Source of the DNA: Ferrimicrobium sp.
GTDB lineage: Bacteria; Actinomycetota; Acidimicrobiia; Acidimicrobiales; Acidimicrobiaceae
Direction of reading: 5' to 3'
Length of the DNA stretch: 64,000 bases
NCBI RefSeq assembly: GCF_027319265.1
Contig: NZ_DAHVNP010000037.1
Location: forward strand, 24,341-88,340
This document shows positions 26,595 to 35,904 of the stretch, one piece after another; position 1 is the first letter of the stretch, and each line of letters opens with the position of its first letter. The notes under the pieces are model-generated. The model was not told where the DNA came from and did not search any database. It saw only the letters and a list, made by a program, of their open reading frames with translations. A program made the position numbers and the translations under genes.

Positions 26595-27449
26595 CTAGGG
26601 CTCAAGCGCGGTCGCGAGGGCCCGATCCCCACGGAGCGCGGCGATCGCATCGAGGGCCTTAACGGTGCCAAGGACATCATGTACTCGAAAGATCGATGCC
26701 CCCTGGATCATGGCAAAACTTGCCGCTGCGATCGATGCCAGGCGTCGTTGACCGATATCGAGGCCAAGCGCCTCTCCAAGGAAGCCCTTATTGGAGGCGG
26801 AGATTAAAACGGGGTAGCCTGTCTCTACAAGGTTGTAGGTTTGACCGAGGAGAGCGAGCGACTGCGTAGTCGTCTTGCCGAGATCGAACCCCGCGTCAAT
26901 GACGATAGCGGCCGGATCGACACCGTCAGCGAGTGCCTGTTCGACCCGCCGATTCAGGAAATCACGCACATCCGTGACGAGATCGTCATAGATCGGGTTC
27001 GGATCGGGTACTCGAGGTTTGAGACGAATATGGGTAGCCACGACTCCCGCTCCATGGCGTGCGGCGACCCTCGTATACTCTCGATCGCCGAATCCGGAGA
27101 TGTCATTGCCCAAATGGGCACCCGCCGTCAACACTGCATCGAGCACCTCCGATCTCCAGGTATCCACCGAGATCGCAATGTCAAGCCTGCGAGCTATGGC
27201 CTCGACCGCTGGCACCACCCGCTCAAGCTCTGCCTCAAGGGTGATCTCCTCACCAGGGCCTGCCTTCACGCCACCGATGTCGAGAATATCGGCGCCCGCA
27301 GCGACAAGGCTATCAGCCTTGTCGAGAAAAAGATCAAAGTCAAAGTAGCTACCCTTGTCATAGAAGGAGTCGGTCGTTCGATTCAAGATACCCATGACGA
27401 TCGGTCGAGCTAGATCAAGAGAACGATCCTTGAGGCGCAAGCGGTCCAA
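26595..27449 (-). CDS. dihydropteroate synthase-like protein, FolP2 type
   Basis: This 284-residue TIM-barrel protein resembles DHPS, which joins p-aminobenzoate to dihydropterin diphosphate. However, motifs match the mycobacterial FolP2 paralogue: MGILNRTTDSFYDKG in place of NVTPDSFSDGG, DIGGVKAGPGEEI, DFGKTTTQSLALL-like and SASNKGFLGE where true DHPS has an S-R-K-x-x-x-G segment. FolP2 is reported to lack DHPS activity in mycobacteria. I start at TTG 27449 because AAGAGG, overlapping the preceding stop, lies six bases upstream and the size then fits. The longer frame runs into the thioredoxin gene. Its true reaction is uncertain. Confidence 0.85.
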   Translation of the reverse strand: MDRLRLKDRSLDLARPIVMGILNRTTDSFYDKGSYFDFDLFLDKADSLVAAGADILDIGGVKAGPGEEITLEAELERVVPAVEAIARRLDIAISVDTWRSEVLDAVLTAGAHLGNDISGFGDREYTRVAARHGAGVVATHIRLKPRVPDPNPIYDDLVTDVRDFLNRRVEQALADGVDPAAIVIDAGFDLGKTTTQSLALLGQTYNLVETGYPVLISASNKGFLGEALGLDIGQRRLASIAAASFAMIQGASIFRVHDVLGTVKALDAIAALRGDRALATALEP

Positions 27450-27459
27450 CAGGGACCTC

Positions 27460-28173
27460 TTAGAAGAGTCGAGAGGTAAAACGCCGCCGGTACTGGCCGA
27501 TCCTGGCATCACCATCGGGTAGCAAATTGAGCAGATCCAAGAAGCGTTGACGCGCATCCTCATCGTCCTTAACCGCCTCGAGGAGCTCATCGAGCTGTTG
27601 GGTGATCTCGTCCTCGCTCAGCCCAGCGTCGCCCTCCTTGGCCAGTCTGATCTTGGCCTTGAGCTTTGCGATCTCCGGGGTCTCTGGGAAGCGAGCGAGA
27701 ATGACCTCCGCCTCATCGAGCTCCCCTCGATCAGCCAAGAGCTTGGCGAGTAAAAACCCGGCGACCTCATTGGCTGGTTCAAGCTCAAGTGCTTGCTTCA
27801 GCGCTGGCTCGTTCCCCTCCTCGATCAAAACATCGACCACCGTCTTGGCCGGTGCAAGCTTGGCAACAAACTCGCGAACAGCAGACTCTGGGTAGGCACC
27901 CACAAAGCTATCGACAATCTTGCCATCCTTGATCGCAAAGACGGCGGGGATCCCTTGCACCTTGAATGCTTGGGCAGAGGCAGGGTTATCGTCGACGTTG
28001 ATCTTGACGAGCTCAACCTTGCCATCGGTCTCAGCCACCACCTTCTCGATGATCGGGCTCAGGGTTCTACACGGTCCACACCAGGGTGCCCAGAGATCGA
28101 CCACTACCGGTCGATCCTTGGAGGCCTCAATCACATCCTGCTCAAAGGTAGCATCAGTTACGTCCATAGCCAT
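27460..28173 (-). CDS. thioredoxin-domain protein with TPR-like tail (CnoX/YbbN type)
   Basis: Residues 1-105 form a thioredoxin domain with an intact active site WCGPC and the cis-Pro segment GIPAVFAIKDG. The rest (to about 237) is helical with repeated Leu/Ala/Glu patterns (PALKQALELEPANEVAGFLL, RGELDEAEVILARFPE) like the TPR part of CnoX. It would reduce or hold client proteins under oxidative stress. I choose ATG 28173 (MAMDVTDATFEQ); ATG 28167 is also possible. E. coli YbbN lacks the second active-site cysteine, but many homologues keep both, as here. Its stop overlaps the folP2 Shine-Dalgarno. Confidence 0.9.
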   Translation of the reverse strand: MAMDVTDATFEQDVIEASKDRPVVVDLWAPWCGPCRTLSPIIEKVVAETDGKVELVKINVDDNPASAQAFKVQGIPAVFAIKDGKIVDSFVGAYPESAVREFVAKLAPAKTVVDVLIEEGNEPALKQALELEPANEVAGFLLAKLLADRGELDEAEVILARFPETPEIAKLKAKIRLAKEGDAGLSEDEITQQLDELLEAVKDDEDARQRFLDLLNLLPDGDARIGQYRRRFTSRLF

Positions 28174-28235
28174 GGATTCTATTCGGAATGCAACGGCTCT
28201 CAAGGTCATGACCTCCCGGAAGGAGCAGAATCGGG

Positions 28236-28241
28236 TACCAT
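28236..28241 (+). promoter_or_regulatory. -10 box, leaderless start of the phosphotransferase gene
   Basis: TACCAT followed by six bases and ATG 28248. A Shine-Dalgarno-like GGAAGGAG lies over 20 bases upstream, too far to serve this start. Confidence 0.4.
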
Positions 28242-28247
28242 GAGACC

Positions 28248-29270
28248 ATGGCCGCATATGACAGTCCCCTCCCGGGCGATGCACAGGAGTGGATCCGACA
28301 GACCACAAACCTCACAGGCCACCTTGAGGCCCAACTGTGCCCGGGGGGACGCTCCAATCTCACCTACCGCGTGCAAGATGCCAATGGGCATGCAATTATT
28401 GTGCGGCGTCCCCCACAAGGGATGGTACTGCCCACCGCCCACGATATGGCGAGGGAGTTCCGTTTCCTCTCGGCTCTGGCTCCACTCGGCTTTCCAGTCC
28501 CGACACCTATCGCCTTCTGTGACGACTCTTCCTTGCTTGGCGCACCCTTCTACCTGATGAGCGAGGCCCAAGGGTTGATCCTTCGCAACGAGGAGAGCGC
28601 ACAACACCTCACGGTTGCGACCCGAGCAGCGATTGGACCAAACCTGATAGCCACCCTTGCACTGCTGCACTCCTATGATCCAGCGGCACTGGGGCCGGCA
28701 GGAGGGGGCGATCCCCGGGAGTATCTCGCGCGCCAGCTCAACCGGTGGCTCCGACAAGTCACGAAGGTCACCACCTTCGCCCACAGTGTGACAGAGACAG
28801 TGACCCGAGTAGGCGACGAGCTCCTCCAACAGATGCCAGCGACCACCCAGATCGGTATCGTTCATGGCGACTATCGACTCGATAACGTCGTGGTCAACCC
28901 CGATGGGACCGTACAGGCCGTGCTTGATTGGGAAATTGCCTCCATCGGCGACCCGCTCGCCGACATCGGTATCTTTGGGGTCTACTGGATGGACTCCGAC
29001 GACACTCGCCTCAACGGTATCAACAGTGCTACCAAGCTTGAGGGTTTCGCCTCGAGGGCGGAGCTCTACGCGCTCTATGGGGAGCTTCGACGGATTGATC
29101 CCGCGCGTATCAGCTACTATCAACACTTTGGGAGCTGGAAGCTGGCCTGCATCCTCATCGGCGTCGTTGAGCGTTACCGCATGGGTGCCACAGGAGGTGA
29201 CAGTTCAAGTGTCGACGACTACCCAGCACTCATCGAGGAACTGCTTGGGGCGGCCCAGCTCAGCCGATGA
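28248..29270 (+). CDS. phosphotransferase-family protein (APH/choline-kinase fold)
   Basis: The 340-residue protein has the kinase-like APH fold: an N-lobe with PGGRSNLTYRV and IVRRPPQG, the catalytic loop HGDYRLDNVVV (near residue 205) and the metal-binding LDWEIASIGDPLADIG. This is the PF01636 subtype found beside acyl-CoA dehydrogenases (ACAD10-like) that phosphorylates a small hydroxylated substrate, possibly a hydroxyacyl-CoA. No acyl-CoA dehydrogenase is nearby, so the substrate is open. It diverges from the thioredoxin gene. Confidence 0.85.
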   Translation: MAAYDSPLPGDAQEWIRQTTNLTGHLEAQLCPGGRSNLTYRVQDANGHAIIVRRPPQGMVLPTAHDMAREFRFLSALAPLGFPVPTPIAFCDDSSLLGAPFYLMSEAQGLILRNEESAQHLTVATRAAIGPNLIATLALLHSYDPAALGPAGGGDPREYLARQLNRWLRQVTKVTTFAHSVTETVTRVGDELLQQMPATTQIGIVHGDYRLDNVVVNPDGTVQAVLDWEIASIGDPLADIGIFGVYWMDSDDTRLNGINSATKLEGFASRAELYALYGELRRIDPARISYYQHFGSWKLACILIGVVERYRMGATGGDSSSVDDYPALIEELLGAAQLSR

Positions 29271-29310
29271 TCGACGAAACCCAGCTCCCGCAGGACTTCG
29301 CTACCGCCAA

Positions 29311-29386
29311 AAGCGCACCAGCGAGGTACTGGTGGTTCGCCACTTGACACTTCGTCATCGACGCCCACTTTCATCTTGGTGCGCTT
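29311..29386. terminator. long inverted repeat between convergent genes
   Basis: AAGCGCACCA (29311-29320) and TGGTGCGCTT (29377-29386) are perfect complements 56 bases apart. The interval contains a smaller ACCAG/CTGGT pair. Located between the phosphotransferase gene and a convergent hypothetical gene, it may act as a bidirectional terminator or a structured 3' end. Confidence 0.45.
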
Positions 29387-29428
29387 CTCCTTAGCGAGCC
29401 AGACGGACCTCTCGGTGCCATACGCCGT

Positions 29429-30283
29429 TCAGTGCATCGGGATCCAGCTAACGTCGCGGTCTGCGGATGAGCGTGGTCGCCTGGTGCGGCCAACCACATT
29501 TATTTGATAACGATTGGTGACATCTTCGTTCACGATCGTGATAGAGCCTCCCACCGTTCCCCCCGACCGACTCCAAAATACGACTCCGACCCGACGTGCC
29601 GACTCCAGCTCATCCACGTTCACGTCCTCCTCGATCAGACTCGTCTCCACAAGGGAGACGATTGTTGCAAGATCAACCTTGGTCTCCACTGACCATGACT
29701 GTTGCGCGTGTCCATCACTGCCGCTACTACCACCACCGCGAGCCATCGTCACCTGTGGCGAGCGCATCAGTGCATCCAATTGCGGGAGCTCTAGCATCTC
29801 GGGATGACGACGGCCGTCCCCGAGTTCCATCTCGACCATGCGCCGGCTCATTGTCCGCACCAACGATCTGGTCATCTCGCCCTCGGGGTAGAGAGTCACA
29901 TCCCATCCTCGGCCCAGCTCCAAGGAGGCGAATCGGAGCTGGATCGTTCCTTCCTCCAAAGGCATTTGTCGAAAGTGCGGTAGTTTCGAACCAGTGATCT
30001 CTCCCATTCCTTCTCGCTGAAGTACAGATCGATACATCTCCGCAAGTTCTTGCACCCCCTGAGCAGAAAGGCAGGTCACCACGATGTGTTCCTCTTCATC
30101 CTCTAAGCGCTGATAGCGCGAGAGCACCTCAAGAGCGTCATGGGGAAGCGGTAGTGGCACTCCCAGGTTGGGGACGGCCATGTAGCGGAGCGTCTCCTCA
30201 CGCATCCCCCGGCCTCGCGCGCCAAACATCGCCTCGACTGCTGTAATAGGCACCAACTGCTCACTTGGACTACTGCGGCTCAT
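29429..30283 (-). CDS. hypothetical protein
   Basis: A 284-residue soluble protein, start ATG 30283 with GGTGGGG upstream (a 304-codon frame extends further without better signals). The N-terminal half has acidic patches (RYQRLEDEEEHIVVTC); the central part contains EEGTIQLRFASLELGRGWD; near residues 190-205 a Gly/Ser-rich linker (ARGGGSSGSDGHAQ) precedes a C-terminal region (VETSLIEEDVNVDELESARR, GGSITIVNEDVTNRYQINVV). No family recognised. It follows leuS on the same strand after a hairpin. Confidence 0.7.
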   Translation of the reverse strand: MSRSSPSEQLVPITAVEAMFGARGRGMREETLRYMAVPNLGVPLPLPHDALEVLSRYQRLEDEEEHIVVTCLSAQGVQELAEMYRSVLQREGMGEITGSKLPHFRQMPLEEGTIQLRFASLELGRGWDVTLYPEGEMTRSLVRTMSRRMVEMELGDGRRHPEMLELPQLDALMRSPQVTMARGGGSSGSDGHAQQSWSVETKVDLATIVSLVETSLIEEDVNVDELESARRVGVVFWSRSGGTVGGSITIVNEDVTNRYQINVVGRTRRPRSSADRDVSWIPMH

Positions 30284-30386
30284 CGAATCCCCACCTTTCG
30301 CCGCCACCACCTTACCAGAGACAATTCTTACTGACAATACCATGTCACAATATTTCTTCTGCCTCAGTCTTCTCCCATGGTCGGTA

Positions 30387-30420
30387 GAATTGTTCGCCAG
30401 CTTGCTGGCGACACGAATTC
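30387..30420 (-). terminator. hairpin downstream of leuS
   Basis: A core CGCCAG-CTTG-CTGGCG stem-loop (30395-30410) is extended by GAATT/AATTC arms with small bulges. It lies about 80 bp beyond the leuS stop and before the next minus-strand gene, consistent with a leuS terminator. Confidence 0.55.
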
Positions 30421-30497
30421 ACCGGAGGCCAGAGAACCTTGGTACCGAACCGCTCGCCGCTCCGTCCAGCTACGGTACCCTTCAGCCCACAGGGCGC

Positions 30498-32933
30498 CTA
30501 ACCGACGACGAAGTTAATGACTCTGGGCAGCTTGGCGATCACTCTCTTGATCGCGACACCGTCGAGATGGGTTGCGATAGCCTCCTCAGCCAAGGGGAGG
30601 ATCGTCTCCTCCGTGGCACTCGGATCGATGGGGAGTGTCCCTCGAGTCTTCCCGTTGACTTGGATGACCAGCGTGACCGTCGCGGCCTCCAAAATCGCGT
30701 GGTCGGCCTTGGGCCAGCTCTGCACATGCACGTCGGCCCCATAGCGCCGCTCATAGAGCTCGCTGGCGATATGGGGTGCCATCGGGGCGAGTAGCTCAAG
30801 GAGTGTCCGGTAGCCATAGTCAAGGGTAGCTGCGTCAGCGCCATCACCTTCGGCTTTGGACAACCCGTTGGTCAACTCCATGAGCGCGGCCACCGAGGTA
30901 TTGTACGCCCAGCGTTCGATGCCATCAGTCGCACGCGCAATGAGCTGCGAGATGGTGAGGTAAATGGGAGCGCCTCGATCAGGATCACCATTGGTGACGG
31001 GAATCCGATCCGCAAGTGCCCACACTCGCTGCAAGAAACGGTGACAGCCCTCGATCATCTCGTCAGTCTGATCGGTCCAATCGAAGTCATCAGCAGGCGG
31101 CCCTACAAAGAGATGAAAGAGCCGTAGGGCGTCAGCACCAACGGTATCGAAATACCGCTGTGGCGTCACCAGATTGCCCTTTGACTTTGACATCTTGGAC
31201 CCGCCCAAACGAATCATCCCTTGCGTGAAGAGCCGTTTGAAGGGCTCGCGTAGCGTCGAGGGGATGATACCAAGGTCTGAAAGAGCCCTGGTGAAGAACC
31301 GTGCATAGAGCAGATGCAAGATGGCGTGCTCTACCCCACCGATGTACTGATCGACCGGCATCCAATCTTCGACCGCCCTCTTGTCAAAAGGGCGGTCCTC
31401 CGAAAACGGATCACAAAAACGCAAGTAGTACCAGGAAGAGTCCACGAAGGTATCCATGGTGTCGGTCTCGCGGGTCGCTGAACCTCCACAGTTTGGACAG
31501 GTCGTCAATCGGAACGCATCACTATGCAGTAGTGGCGACTCGCCGGTCGGTCGGAACTCAACGTCGTCGGGCGCCAATACGGGAAGCTGATCCTCGGGCA
31601 CCGGAACCGTTCCGCACCGATCACAGTAGAGGATCGGGATCGGGCAACCCCAAAATCGTTGCCGCGATACCAACCAATCACGGAGACGGTACTTGACCGA
31701 ACCCTCGCCAGCACCCAACTCCTGAAGACGCTGGATGATCTTGTCTTTCGCTTCATCGGTCGTGAGACCATCAAGGAACTCGCTGTTGATTTTGACCCCG
31801 GGTCCGGTATAGACGGGACCTTCAAAGCTGTCGGGGCGCTGCACCGTCTCCACGACCGGAAGGGAGAAGTTTTGCGCAAAGGCGTAGTCACGCTCGTCCT
31901 CACCAGGAACCGCCATGATCGCGCCGGTACCATATTGTCCAAGCACGTAATCTGCCGCATAGATGGGCAGACGGTGACCGGAGACCGGGTTGATCGCATA
32001 AGTACCTAAGAAGACACCTCGCTTGGATGCGTCTTCTCCAGCCATGCGCTCCAGCTCACTGCGAGTCGCCACCTCCTCGATGAAGGTAGCAACCTCTGCC
32101 TTGTGATCGGGTGTGGTTAACCGTGCGACATCAGGGTGTTCGGGCGCCACCACCGCAAATGTGGCACCAAAGATTGTATCCGGACGTGTGGTAAAGACTT
32201 TCAAGCGATACTCGTCAATTCCCTCTACCTCGAAGGAGATCTCAGCCCCTACGGAACGACCAATCCAGTTCCGTTGCATGGTCTTTACCCGTTGGGGCCA
32301 TTCGAGTTCATCGAGTCCTGCAAGTAGTTCGTCCGCATACTGAGTAATCTTGAAGAACCACTGGGTTAGTTCTCGACGAACGACCAGGTCACCGGAGCGC
32401 TCACAGGTGCCATCAGCCAGTACCTGTTCATTCGCGAGTACCGTCTTACACCCAGGGCACCAATTCACCGGCGCATCTCCCCGGTAGACCAGCCCAGCTC
32501 GGTAGAACTGAATAAACAAGTATTGCGACCAACGGATATAGCTGGGATCATGGCTATAGATTTCGCGGCGCCAATCGTAGGCTGCGCCGAGTCGCGCGAG
32601 TGAAGTCTTCAGCTCTGCCATGCGTGCCTCAGTAAAGACGCGAGGATGGACACCAGTCTTGATAGCAGCATTCTCCGCCGGCAGCCCAAAGGAATCAAAA
32701 CCGATCGGAGACAACACGGCTTCGCCGTTCATAGTCCGATAGCGGACATTTAGATCGCCAAAGGTATAGTTCCGCACATGTCCCTGATGGGCGGGCCCAG
32801 ACGGATACGGATACATGCAGAGAACGTACGATTTGGGCCGCGGGTCATCATTGCTGACATGATAGGTCTCAGCTTGGCTCCATTTTGCTTGCCAAGTTGT
32901 CTCTATCGCTGGCGGATCGTATCGGTCGGTCAT
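30498..32933 (-). CDS. leuS: leucine-tRNA ligase
   Basis: A class I aminoacyl-tRNA synthetase attaching leucine to tRNA-Leu. It has the HIGH-type motif in [14 protein letters not shown], the CP1 editing domain with [12 protein letters not shown] and [15 protein letters not shown], and KMSKSKGN. About 811 residues from ATG 32933 ([18 protein letters not shown], the usual LeuS beginning). A start eight codons upstream at 32957 has GGGGTG before it and cannot be excluded; TAGGCT eight bases before ATG 32933 would fit a near-leaderless mRNA. Upstream is tRNA-Ala on the opposite strand. Confidence 0.96.
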   Translation of the reverse strand: MTDRYDPPAIETTWQAKWSQAETYHVSNDDPRPKSYVLCMYPYPSGPAHQGHVRNYTFGDLNVRYRTMNGEAVLSPIGFDSFGLPAENAAIKTGVHPRVFTEARMAELKTSLARLGAAYDWRREIYSHDPSYIRWSQYLFIQFYRAGLVYRGDAPVNWCPGCKTVLANEQVLADGTCERSGDLVVRRELTQWFFKITQYADELLAGLDELEWPQRVKTMQRNWIGRSVGAEISFEVEGIDEYRLKVFTTRPDTIFGATFAVVAPEHPDVARLTTPDHKAEVATFIEEVATRSELERMAGEDASKRGVFLGTYAINPVSGHRLPIYAADYVLGQYGTGAIMAVPGEDERDYAFAQNFSLPVVETVQRPDSFEGPVYTGPGVKINSEFLDGLTTDEAKDKIIQRLQELGAGEGSVKYRLRDWLVSRQRFWGCPIPILYCDRCGTVPVPEDQLPVLAPDDVEFRPTGESPLLHSDAFRLTTCPNCGGSATRETDTMDTFVDSSWYYLRFCDPFSEDRPFDKRAVEDWMPVDQYIGGVEHAILHLLYARFFTRALSDLGIIPSTLREPFKRLFTQGMIRLGGSKMSKSKGNLVTPQRYFDTVGADALRLFHLFVGPPADDFDWTDQTDEMIEGCHRFLQRVWALADRIPVTNGDPDRGAPIYLTISQLIARATDGIERWAYNTSVAALMELTNGLSKAEGDGADAATLDYGYRTLLELLAPMAPHIASELYERRYGADVHVQSWPKADHAILEAATVTLVIQVNGKTRGTLPIDPSATEETILPLAEEAIATHLDGVAIKRVIAKLPRVINFVVG

Positions 32934-33034
32934 GTCCGAAAAGCCTAGTACACGCATGAGGTTCGCACCCCAGTTGGCACGCAGGACTGACCTGAGATCG
33001 ACGGTCGGATACTACACTGTGGTGGACGACCTTT

Positions 33035-33111
33035 GGGGGTGTAGCTCAGCTGGTAGAGCGCTTGACTGGCAGTCAAGAGGTTCGTGGGTTCGAGTCCCAT
33101 CACCTCCACCA
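33035..33111 (+). tRNA. tRNA-Ala (anticodon GGC)
   Basis: A 77-base cloverleaf with encoded CCA. The acceptor stem GGGGGTG pairs with CACCTCC and contains the G3-U70 wobble pair, the universal alanine identity element. The anticodon stem CTTGA/TCAAG encloses CTGGCAG, giving GGC (reads GCC/GCU). The T arm has GGTTCGAGTCCC. A TACACT -10 lies at 33013-33018. The right side opens into accessory DNA, so this is a candidate integration site. Confidence 0.97.
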
Positions 33112-33852
33112 ACAAACACCAGTTCAGAAGCTGTTTCTGTCCTCATTACTCTATTAGCAAACCAAACGTGATTGCCTATACGATTGCCTATCACCTCAGT
33201 GCCCACTGAGAAGGAGCTCCACTGTGATGCGAGGCTACTCAGTACACTTCAGACGAACAGGAGTTCCCAACCAACCGCCCCGGATCCCGTTGCACATAGG
33301 CAGCACCACATCACGAACGACAACGCACGTCGAAAGTAACTACCCACCCATTCCTAAGAAACAGTTAACTCCACTGGCCCTACCTCCAGCACGTTGATCG
33401 AGAGTGAACTACCACAGGCCTTACAAACCAGGCAATCCACCCCATAGATTTAGAAGGTTGGGAAACGATTCCTCCGATCCCTCACGCCTAGACACATTGG
33501 GTCATTGCGGACGCCACATAGTGCTTCGAACAACGAATCTTGCGACGAGGTGATGCCGGATCCTCGCAACATCATTGGGAAAACAAGGCAAGTGCTGAGG
33601 CTCGTACTAACAGAGACGCAATATCTGGAAGATCTCTAACGCCTCTTCGCCCCCAAGAAGACGCGGCATCTGACACCGTCAGGCAAACCACACAATCGCG
33701 GCTTAGCCGGACCCTTCCTCACGGTTTCGATGACAACACCCTAGGCGAGCAAACTTCGCATCAACAGAACATCAAGGAACCTTACGGCATACCCCAGCAA
33801 CATCTCCAGGTTATACTCCGTACATAAAGCAACTAACGGGAGGGGAACGACA
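33112..33852. other. intergenic after tRNA-Ala, no supported gene
   Basis: About 740 bp. A short direct repeat GATTGCCTAT occurs twice at 33169-33190. No integrase, and no second copy of the tRNA 3' end, is visible here. Weak open frames lack ribosome sites. TATACT at 33812-33817 may be the -10 of the next gene. Confidence 0.45.
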
Positions 33853-34614
33853 ATGGAAACAACAAATTCAGATGATCTTGCGCGCGCTGAGGTAATACTT
33901 AAAAACCTAGCCCTATTTGACTTTATTCAATATATCGACAATCGCTGCGAGCATTATCCAGCTGACGCTACCGACATTACATCAGCAGCAACCGTAAGTA
34001 TCATCGACGATTTTCTTACCTCTAAATCTTGGAGTATTTCAAACCATCAGGATGCACAAGAATACGGCATTCTGCCATTTCTTCAAATGAAGACGACCCC
34101 ACCTTTTTTATTCCCAATGATGAGCCTCCTTCACCAACAGATTAAACGGGAACAGACTAAACAGGACCAGGTTAAAGATGACAATGATAGAGATGAGAAT
34201 GATAGAGTTCTGAGGGACGAGGACATCACGGAGCTCAATAAACTCTGGAATGTTGTCTCGTCGTCTTCGGACACTCCCTCAGCTCGCAATTCGCCTGGCT
34301 CCGACCCCGCGCCGCGCAAGACGGTCGCACTCGCGATTCAAATCATTCGCAATTCCCTTGCCCACTTCCTAGAGGGCGTGGAGACGACTGATATTCGTGA
34401 CAGAATTGGCGGACAAAGCCCAAATGGCGGTCGAAGCCATACAGAGACAACTTTTATCGACTTCGACAAGCGGGCGTTTTTTTCAAGACAAGGTAGTGTC
34501 AGCTTCACGGAGGACAATTTTGCTGCGTTTTTCTCAGTTAGTAGATCGATAACAATGCGCATTTGTTTGCAAATTGTCAAGCCAGACAAGGCTAGTGCGC
34601 AACAACTCCTTTGA
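33853..34614 (+). CDS. HEPN-domain protein, putative RNase or abortive-infection effector
   Basis: The 253-residue protein starts behind GGGAGGGG. Its central helix carries IIRNSLAHFLEG, a clear HEPN Rx4-6H motif (R166-N-S-L-A-H171), in the style of pEK499_p136-like HEPN proteins. HEPN RNases of defence and toxin systems cut RNA with this Arg and His. A Gln/Asp/Arg-rich charged stretch (residues 96-125) precedes it, and the C-terminal part has FIDFDKRAFF and AAFFSVSRSITMRI. It is more AT-rich than the chromosomal genes on its left, consistent with transfer. No antitoxin-like partner lies next to it. Confidence 0.65.
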   Translation: METTNSDDLARAEVILKNLALFDFIQYIDNRCEHYPADATDITSAATVSIIDDFLTSKSWSISNHQDAQEYGILPFLQMKTTPPFLFPMMSLLHQQIKREQTKQDQVKDDNDRDENDRVLRDEDITELNKLWNVVSSSSDTPSARNSPGSDPAPRKTVALAIQIIRNSLAHFLEGVETTDIRDRIGGQSPNGGRSHTETTFIDFDKRAFFSRQGSVSFTEDNFAAFFSVSRSITMRICLQIVKPDKASAQQLL

Positions 34615-34995
34615 TCCCTGATGGCTCGACTCCAAATGGATGTTCTCTTGAAATCAAACGATGTGGATCACGCGAAATGTGAATATTGCTTGATCCTAGA
34701 TTCTTCGTATACTGAGCTCAATCAAGGTCTACGCACCTTACGTACTGGTCAGTGGCTGCTGTCTTTGATCCTGACTTCGCTAAAGAAGTGATAGGGTAAA
34801 TAGAGTCCTCTAAGGACCGCCTCTATTGACCGCGACTCGGTCCGCCTTTACGCTGAAACGCTCTGGCGGCCCTGATGCGTAGCACAAAACTCATAATGTG
34901 ACTCACGAGACCGGACGCTCCTCCGCAGGTCAACGAAGTTACGGTTAACAGCCGAGAGGGTTTTCCACATAACTGCTTTACATGCTAGGAGTGAA

Positions 34996-35430
34996 ATGGA
35001 GCCCAGTTCAGAGTTCCGCAGCCATCCCATACTGACACCGCGAGAGGGCGTTAACCCAATGGAAGCGTTAACTTCATCCATTCACTCATCGCCAAGACTT
35101 GACACGTTCTTGATCGAAGGCGGGATGCTACGCGCAGTCGAGCAACCCGGCGGATGGGAAGTATTAGACAAGACGATTACATCCTACGCTGCGACTCAGA
35201 ACGTCGATCCTGGCGCGAGCGACTTGAAGCCAACCGATTGGTGGGATCGGGCCGTCGGCAAACCGCCACCCTACAACCGAGTGTTAGAGCCGTTCGAACC
35301 CACACGAGAGGGACGACTACACCGGCCATCAACCTGCTTTGAAGGTGTCAAACACTCATTAACACGACCCAGGCCTGGCACAACTTTGTACCTCGGTCAA
35401 GGTACAGGTCATACTCACGACAAGCTTTGA
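34996..35430 (+). CDS. doubtful hypothetical ORF
   Basis: A 144-codon frame; the part from about 35059 (MEALTSSIHSSPRLDTF) to the WWDRAVGKPPP segment is protein-like, but the last third is basic and low-complexity. No Shine-Dalgarno and no known family. It could be a degraded gene of the accessory region. Confidence 0.2.
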   Translation: MEPSSEFRSHPILTPREGVNPMEALTSSIHSSPRLDTFLIEGGMLRAVEQPGGWEVLDKTITSYAATQNVDPGASDLKPTDWWDRAVGKPPPYNRVLEPFEPTREGRLHRPSTCFEGVKHSLTRPRPGTTLYLGQGTGHTHDKL

Positions 35431-35569
35431 TCGACCCATAAAGCGGGCCCGCATCACGCGCAGCGTCCGCTGTCAAGTAATCGATACCAGCACGGTGACA
35501 GGAATGCAACCCCTTGTCCGCAGACTAGTTACGGTCATCAAGATTTAGGGAGATTCTTAATCCCTGAGC

Positions 35570-35749
35570 ATGAAGAACAATCAGCTCGCCCTCGCTCAAA
35601 ATCCCCGTCAATTCGCTCGCACACTTCGAGAAATCCAGAGAGATCTTGCTCTCATCCCCGTTGGTTGGTCTGGGCAGTGGGACACCGCACTCATAGCGTT
35701 ACTCAAGACCCCTTCCGCCAGAACCTATCCGGTGTATCAGGTTTTATAG
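35570..35749 (+). CDS. doubtful small ORF (59 aa)
   Basis: The peptide MKNNQLALAQNPRQFARTLR continues as an amphipathic segment with QWDTALIALLKT and ends at TAG 35747-35749. Composition is protein-like, but no ribosome site precedes it and nothing similar is known to me. It could be a fragment of a larger lost gene. Confidence 0.2.
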   Translation: MKNNQLALAQNPRQFARTLREIQRDLALIPVGWSGQWDTALIALLKTPSARTYPVYQVL

Positions 35750-35904
35750 CGAGAAGAGATCCGTAAAGCACCAAGAGCGCTTCACGACAGAGAGGGACTG
35801 ACTGCCACCAAGCACTCTAACTGATCTCGACCCTCACTGTCACCCAAAAGAACTCATCAATGTCATAGGAAGCGGCCACATCAACGGTACCGGTCTAACC
35901 GTTA

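Larger units (their letters stand above)
34615..35904. other. gene-poor region between the HEPN and GmrSD-like genes
   Basis: Almost 1.3 kb. A 144-codon plus frame at 34996-35430 (internal start MEALTSSIHSSPRLDTFLIE) and a 59-codon frame at 35570-35749 look partly protein-like but have no family or clear ribosome site; both may be remnants of accessory genes. Confidence 0.4.

Noticed and set aside
28206..29126. 306-residue minus-strand ORF opposite the phosphotransferase gene
   Set aside because: It is antisense to a gene with clear motifs (HGDYRLDN, LDWE), and its own translation has no recognisable domain.
33035..34000. Integrase or second attachment site next to tRNA-Ala
   Set aside because: No tyrosine or serine recombinase is encoded in the window and no second copy of the tRNA 3' end was found.
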